Shown: piece by piece, positions 5,867-8,672 of the stretch
How the letters are laid out: each line of letters begins with the position of its first letter
Numbering within the stretch: position 1 is the stretch's first letter
From: an uncultured Lachnospiraceae bacterium
GTDB taxonomy: Bacteria > Bacillota > Clostridia > Lachnospirales > Lachnospiraceae
Assembly (NCBI GenBank): GCA_910587895.1
Contig: CAJUOE010000288.1
Span: 1-8,672, forward strand
Direction: 5' to 3'
Length of the DNA stretch: 8,672 bases
Translations under genes and position numbers: made by a program
Notes under the pieces: model-generated
Told to the model about the DNA's origin: nothing
Database searches by the model: none
Seen by the model: the letters and a program-made list of their open reading frames with translations, nothing else

Positions 5867-7138
5867 GTAAAGGCGATTGTTGGAGCAAACTGGGGAGATG
5901 AAGGTAAAGGCAAAATCACCGATATGATGGCGAAAGAGGCGGACATTATCGTGCGCTTTCAGGGTGGCGCCAATGCCGGGCATACCATCATCAATGATTA
6001 TGGAAAATTCGCATTGCATACGCTTCCGAGCGGCGTGTTTTACAGCCACACCACCAGCATTATCGGAAATGGCGTTGCGCTGAATGTCCCGGTCCTGTTC
6101 AAGGAAATTCAGTCTATCGTGGACAGAGGTGTTCCCAGGCCTAAGATTCTGGTATCGGACCGCGCGCAGATGGTGATGTCCTATCATGTGCTCTTTGACG
6201 CATATGAGGAAGAACGTCTGGGCGGCAAATCTTTTGGTTCCACCAAATCCGGAATCGCACCATTTTATTCTGATAAATATGCAAAAATTGGTTTCCAGGT
6301 CAGTGAGCTGTTTGACGAGGAGACCCTCAAAGAGAAAGTAGCGCGCATCTGCGAGACGAAAAATATAACATTGGAGCATTTGTACCACAAGCCGCTGATA
6401 GAGCCTGAAAAGCTGATGGAAGAGCTGATGGAATATAAGCGGATGATAGAGCCTTATGTCTGTGATACGTCTGCTTATCTGTGGAATGCCATCAAGGAAG
6501 GCAAAAACATTTTGCTGGAGGGACAGCTTGGCTCTCTGAAAGACCCTGACCATGGCATCTATCCGATGGTGACTTCTTCCTCTACGCTTGCTGCCTACGG
6601 CGCAATCGGAGCAGGAATCCCACCGTATGAGATTGGTAAGATTATCACGGTCTGCAAGGCATATTCTTCCGCGGTAGGAGCCGGAGCGTTTGTCAGCGAG
6701 ATTTTCGGCGAGGAAGCGGATGAGCTGAGAAAAAGAGGCGGCGACGGCGGAGAATTTGGCGCGACAACCGGGCGTCCGAGGCGCATGGGATGGTTTGACG
6801 TGGTTGCGAGCAAATACGGATGCCGGATTCAGGGGACGACAGACGTGGCGTTTACCGTGCTGGACGTATTGGGATATCTGGATGAGATTCCGGTATGCGT
6901 CGGCTATGAGATTGACGGTGAGGTAACGACGGAATTTCCGCCTACCGTGAAACTGGAAAAGGCAAAACCGGTGCTTGAGACGCTGCCGGGATGGAAATGC
7001 GATATCCAGGGCATCCGCAAATATGAGGATTTACCGGAAAACTGCAGAAAATATATTGAATTTATTGAAGAAAAGATTGGTTTCCCCATTACGATGGTCT
7101 CCAACGGGCCAGGCAGAGATGATATTATTTATCGTTAA
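5864..7138 (+). CDS. purA: Adenylosuccinate synthase
   Basis: A 424-residue PurA, normal length. It joins IMP and aspartate using GTP to make adenylosuccinate, the first committed step to AMP, in the cytoplasm. The N-terminal GANWGDEGKGK carries catalytic Asp12 and Lys15, NAGHT carries His40, and the aspartate-binding loop GATTGRPRR (299-307) is intact; the C-terminus SNGPGRDD is typical. Some usually conserved positions differ. The EGAQG motif is EGQLG (219-223), placing Leu222 where the IMP-binding Gln normally sits; the inter-subunit Arg region reads DKYAKIGFQ (137-145), with Lys141 at the Arg position; and KAYTTRVG reads KAYSSAVG (265-272). From memory this variant is shared by many Lachnospiraceae, so it is probably functional. 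ATG 5864 follows AGGAGG at 5851-5856 by 7 nt; an upstream in-frame GTG at 5816 has no binding site. It has its own promoter at 5699-5727. Confidence 0.97.
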   Translation: MVKAIVGANWGDEGKGKITDMMAKEADIIVRFQGGANAGHTIINDYGKFALHTLPSGVFYSHTTSIIGNGVALNVPVLFKEIQSIVDRGVPRPKILVSDRAQMVMSYHVLFDAYEEERLGGKSFGSTKSGIAPFYSDKYAKIGFQVSELFDEETLKEKVARICETKNITLEHLYHKPLIEPEKLMEELMEYKRMIEPYVCDTSAYLWNAIKEGKNILLEGQLGSLKDPDHGIYPMVTSSSTLAAYGAIGAGIPPYEIGKIITVCKAYSSAVGAGAFVSEIFGEEADELRKRGGDGGEFGATTGRPRRMGWFDVVASKYGCRIQGTTDVAFTVLDVLGYLDEIPVCVGYEIDGEVTTEFPPTVKLEKAKPVLETLPGWKCDIQGIRKYEDLPENCRKYIEFIEEKIGFPITMVSNGPGRDDIIYR

Positions 7139-7164
7139 ATGAGAAGGGGCAGGAAGAAAGAACT

Positions 7165-7770
7165 ATGATAAAAAATGTGGTTTTTGATGTGGGAAAAGTA
7201 TTGGTGGATTTCAACTGGCAGGGATTTTTTGAAAGCCTGAATTTTACGCCGGAGGTATATGAGAAGGTAGCGGATGCCACTGTCCGCTCAAAGCTGTGGA
7301 ACGAATTTGACCGCAGCAAGATGTCGGACGAGGAGATTCTGCAAGGGTTTCTGGAGGGCGCGCCCGGCTGTGAGGCACAGGTGATGCGTTTCTGGAATAA
7401 TATTGGAAACTGCATTAAATGCTACGACTATACTTCATCCTGGATTCAGAGCCTGCAGGAAAAGGGATATGGCGTGTACCTGTTGTCAAATTATCCCAGA
7501 CGTATCTATTCCCAGAGCATAGAGGAGCTTTCCTTTGTGGAGAATGTGGACGGGGCTGTGTTCTCTTTTGAAGTGCAGGCGACGAAACCGGAACCGGAGA
7601 TTTTCGAAGCCTTGTTTGAGAAATATGGGCTGAACGCCACGGAATGCGTATTTCTGGATGATAACCGGGGGAACATCATCGCCGCAAATCATCTGGGGAT
7701 GGCGACGATTCATTTCCACACAAAATCCCAGGCAGAGGAAGAATTACATAGCCTGGGAGTGGTGTATTAA
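7165..7770 (+). CDS. HAD-superfamily phosphatase, YihX-like
   Basis: A 201-residue haloacid dehalogenase-fold hydrolase, subfamily IA. Motif I is FDVGKVLVDF with nucleophile Asp8; the usual second Asp is Gly10, as in YihX-type sugar phosphatases (DxGxV). Motif II is Ser108-Asn109 (YLLSNYP), motif III is Lys141-Pro142 (TKPEPEIF), and motif IV is Asp165-Asp166-Asn167 (FLDDNRGNI). The small helical cap lies between motifs I and II (about residues 16-90). The reaction is probably removal of phosphate from a small phosphorylated metabolite; E. coli YihX acts on alpha-glucose 1-phosphate, but that substrate is not assured here. AGGAAG at 7151-7156 is 8 nt before the ATG. Only 26 nt separate it from purA with no terminator, so the two are probably co-transcribed. 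Its stop codon overlaps that of the opposing gene. Confidence 0.9.
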   Translation: MIKNVVFDVGKVLVDFNWQGFFESLNFTPEVYEKVADATVRSKLWNEFDRSKMSDEEILQGFLEGAPGCEAQVMRFWNNIGNCIKCYDYTSSWIQSLQEKGYGVYLLSNYPRRIYSQSIEELSFVENVDGAVFSFEVQATKPEPEIFEALFEKYGLNATECVFLDDNRGNIIAANHLGMATIHFHTKSQAEEELHSLGVVY

Positions 7771-7976
7771 AGTTCCTGATTCGAATTTTTCTTCAGCCAT
7801 TTGTAGATAAAACCAAAGAGCCAGAGGAAAACCGGCAGCGCTATGCTGGCGAGCAGCGACGTCATGAACATGGGGAAGAAGTATTTGCCCATAATTGCCA
7901 GGACAAGCGTGGCAAGGTACAGGCCAACCAGTAAGATGACGCCGAGAATGGCAATGATTTGTTGTGTTTTTTTCAT
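7767..7976 (-). CDS. Small two-helix membrane protein of unknown function
   Basis: A 69-residue hydrophobic protein. Helix 1 spans about residues 7-29 and helix 2 about 36-58. Lysines at the N-terminus (MKKTQQ) and after helix 2 (KWLKKN) suggest both ends face the cytoplasm. A good ribosome binding site, AAGGAG on the minus strand (7983-7988), lies 6 nt before the ATG, which supports real translation. I do not recognise a family. It is divergent from the azlC-like gene and convergent with the HAD gene; its TAA stop (7769-7767) overlaps the HAD stop (7768-7770), so no terminator fits between the two genes. Confidence 0.72.
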   Translation of the reverse strand: MKKTQQIIAILGVILLVGLYLATLVLAIMGKYFFPMFMTSLLASIALPVFLWLFGFIYKWLKKNSNQEL

Positions 7977-8025
7977 AGAGTGCTCCTTATTTCAGTGTAT
8001 ACATAATTGATAGTTAGCAGATTTA

Positions 8026-8068
8026 TTCAGAACCTCAGGGAAACCGTTTCATTCCATGGGGTTCTGAA
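8026..8068. promoter_or_regulatory. Long inverted repeat between the small membrane gene and azlC
   Basis: Arms TTCAGAACC (8026-8034) and GGTTCTGAA (8060-8068) are perfect 9-bp inverted repeats. In RNA the stem extends inward to 12 pairs (TTCAGAACCTCA with TGGGGTTCTGAA, one G-U pair), enclosing a 19-nt loop. The sequence CACTTTGTTTTA follows, so on the plus strand it could resemble a terminator or attenuator with a poor T-run. Because a perfect TATAAT lies just downstream, it could instead be a DNA-level operator. Confidence 0.6.
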
Positions 8069-8078
8069 CACTTTGTTT

Positions 8079-8084
8079 TATAAT
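8079..8084 (+). promoter_or_regulatory. Candidate -10 element for azlC
   Basis: A perfect TATAAT lies 46 nt before the azlC start codon. No good TTGACA-like element sits 16-18 nt upstream and there is no extended-10 TG, so the promoter may need an activator, perhaps one acting through the inverted repeat at 8026-8068. The leader would be about 40 nt, with a short inverted repeat TTGCA/TGCAA at 8092-8108. Confidence 0.4.
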
Positions 8085-8130
8085 AGACTGTTTGCAGCAG
8101 TTTTGCAAGAGATTTTTTGGAGGATAGATT

Positions 8131-8672
8131 ATGAAACAGTTTACACAGGGGATAAAGGATGGAAGCGCCATCGGCATCGGCTATCTCTCCGTGTCCTTTA
8201 CGTTCGGGCTGGCAGCCGTCTCTTCCGGCCTTATGTGGTGGGAGGCTTTGCTGGTGTCCATGATGAACCTGACTTCCGCCGGGCAGTTTGCAGGAATTAC
8301 GGTGATGGCGGCGGCAGGAACTTATATTGAGATGGCAGTATCCCAGCTCGTGATCAACCTGCGCTATGCGTTGATGAGCATTTCCCTGTCGCAGAAGGTA
8401 GACAGAAATTTCCATGCCGGCAAAAAGATGTTCTTAGGCTTTGCTGTTACGGACGAGATCTTTGCGGTTGCCATGAGCCGTGAAGGCGAGGTGAGCGGCC
8501 GCTATTTTGCGGGGCTTGCGACGCTGCCGTACCTGGGCTGGACAGCTGGGACGCTTTTGGGCGCGGTCTGTGGCAATATCCTGCCGCAAAATGTCAGCGA
8601 TGCGCTGGGGCTTGCCATCTATGGCATGTTCATTGCGATTATTGTTCCGGCAATGAAAAGCGACAGCCGTAT
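8131..8672 (+). CDS. azlC: AzlC-family branched-chain amino acid export permease subunit (3' end beyond window)
   Basis: The first 180 residues of a polytopic membrane protein of the AzlC family, the large subunit of the AzlCD-type exporter of branched-chain amino acids and their analogues. Family-like features are the N-terminal glycine-rich helix IGIGYLSVSFTFGLAA (14-29), NLTSAGQFAG (46-55), INLRYALMSISLS (75-87) and TDEIFAVA (107-114), followed by further hydrophobic helices. Full members are about 230-250 residues, so roughly 50-70 are missing. The usual partner azlD, a small membrane protein, would be expected just downstream, outside the window. ATG 8131 has GGAGG at 8119-8123 with 7 nt between. 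The upstream region contains a perfect TATAAT and a long inverted repeat; no T-box leader was recognised. Confidence 0.9.
   Translation, partial: MKQFTQGIKDGSAIGIGYLSVSFTFGLAAVSSGLMWWEALLVSMMNLTSAGQFAGITVMAAAGTYIEMAVSQLVINLRYALMSISLSQKVDRNFHAGKKMFLGFAVTDEIFAVAMSREGEVSGRYFAGLATLPYLGWTAGTLLGAVCGNILPQNVSDALGLAIYGMFIAIIVPAMKSDSR

Noticed and set aside
5624..6553. Long open frame on the minus strand opposite purA (309 codons)
   Set aside because: It is antisense to an unmistakable purA, and its peptide has no recognisable motifs. It is a shadow of codon bias.
5864..7138. PurZ-like (2-aminoadenylosuccinate) enzyme
   Set aside because: The catalytic Asp in WGDEGKGK is kept and the length is that of PurA; no phage or other Z-genome genes are nearby.
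7977..8130. T-box or other riboswitch upstream of azlC
   Set aside because: No T-box consensus (AGGGTGG...ACCGCG type) is present, and the leader predicted from the TATAAT is only about 40 nt.

Overview
The window looks like chromosomal DNA from a Gram-positive anaerobe of the Clostridia, most likely a Lachnospiraceae gut commensal. The reasons are strong AGGAGG-type ribosome binding sites, moderate GC content, a secreted transglutaminase-like/Ig/FN3 protein of the kind common in that family, and a PurA whose sequence resembles, from memory, the Lachnospiraceae form of adenylosuccinate synthase. No database search was possible, so the taxonomic call is inference.

Layout: 1-234 holds only a possible 3' end of an unrecognised gene. 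About 220 bp of AT-rich intergenic DNA follows, with two candidate promoters and an inverted repeat. A very large secreted protein occupies 456-4019: signal peptide, transglutaminase-like Cys-His-Asp core, a long unassigned middle, a 'GY' bacterial repeat, an Ig-like domain and two FN3-like domains, with a very basic C-terminus. Forty-three bases later comes endonuclease IV (nfo, 4063-4893). Between nfo and an HD-domain phosphohydrolase (5038-5679) lie three head-to-tail copies of a 36-bp repeat. A good extended -10 promoter with a palindrome in its spacer then drives purA (5864-7138). Its 5' leader is unusual: an exact 17-nt copy of the purA ribosome binding site and start codon precedes a 16-codon mini-ORF, with two hairpins between the copies. 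A YihX-like HAD phosphatase (7165-7770) follows purA closely and meets, tail to tail and with overlapping stop codons, a small two-helix membrane protein on the minus strand (7767-7976). After a divergent intergenic region with a long inverted repeat, an azlC-type branched-chain amino acid exporter subunit begins at 8131 and runs off the window.

Functionally this is mostly core housekeeping: base-excision DNA repair (nfo), AMP synthesis (purA), two small metal-dependent phosphohydrolases (HD and HAD), and amino acid export (azlC), next to one accessory surface/secreted protein. No mobile element, CRISPR array, phage gene or RNA gene was recognised. The most unusual structures are non-coding: the duplicated initiation region ahead of purA, the triple 36-bp repeat after nfo, and the inverted repeat ahead of azlC.
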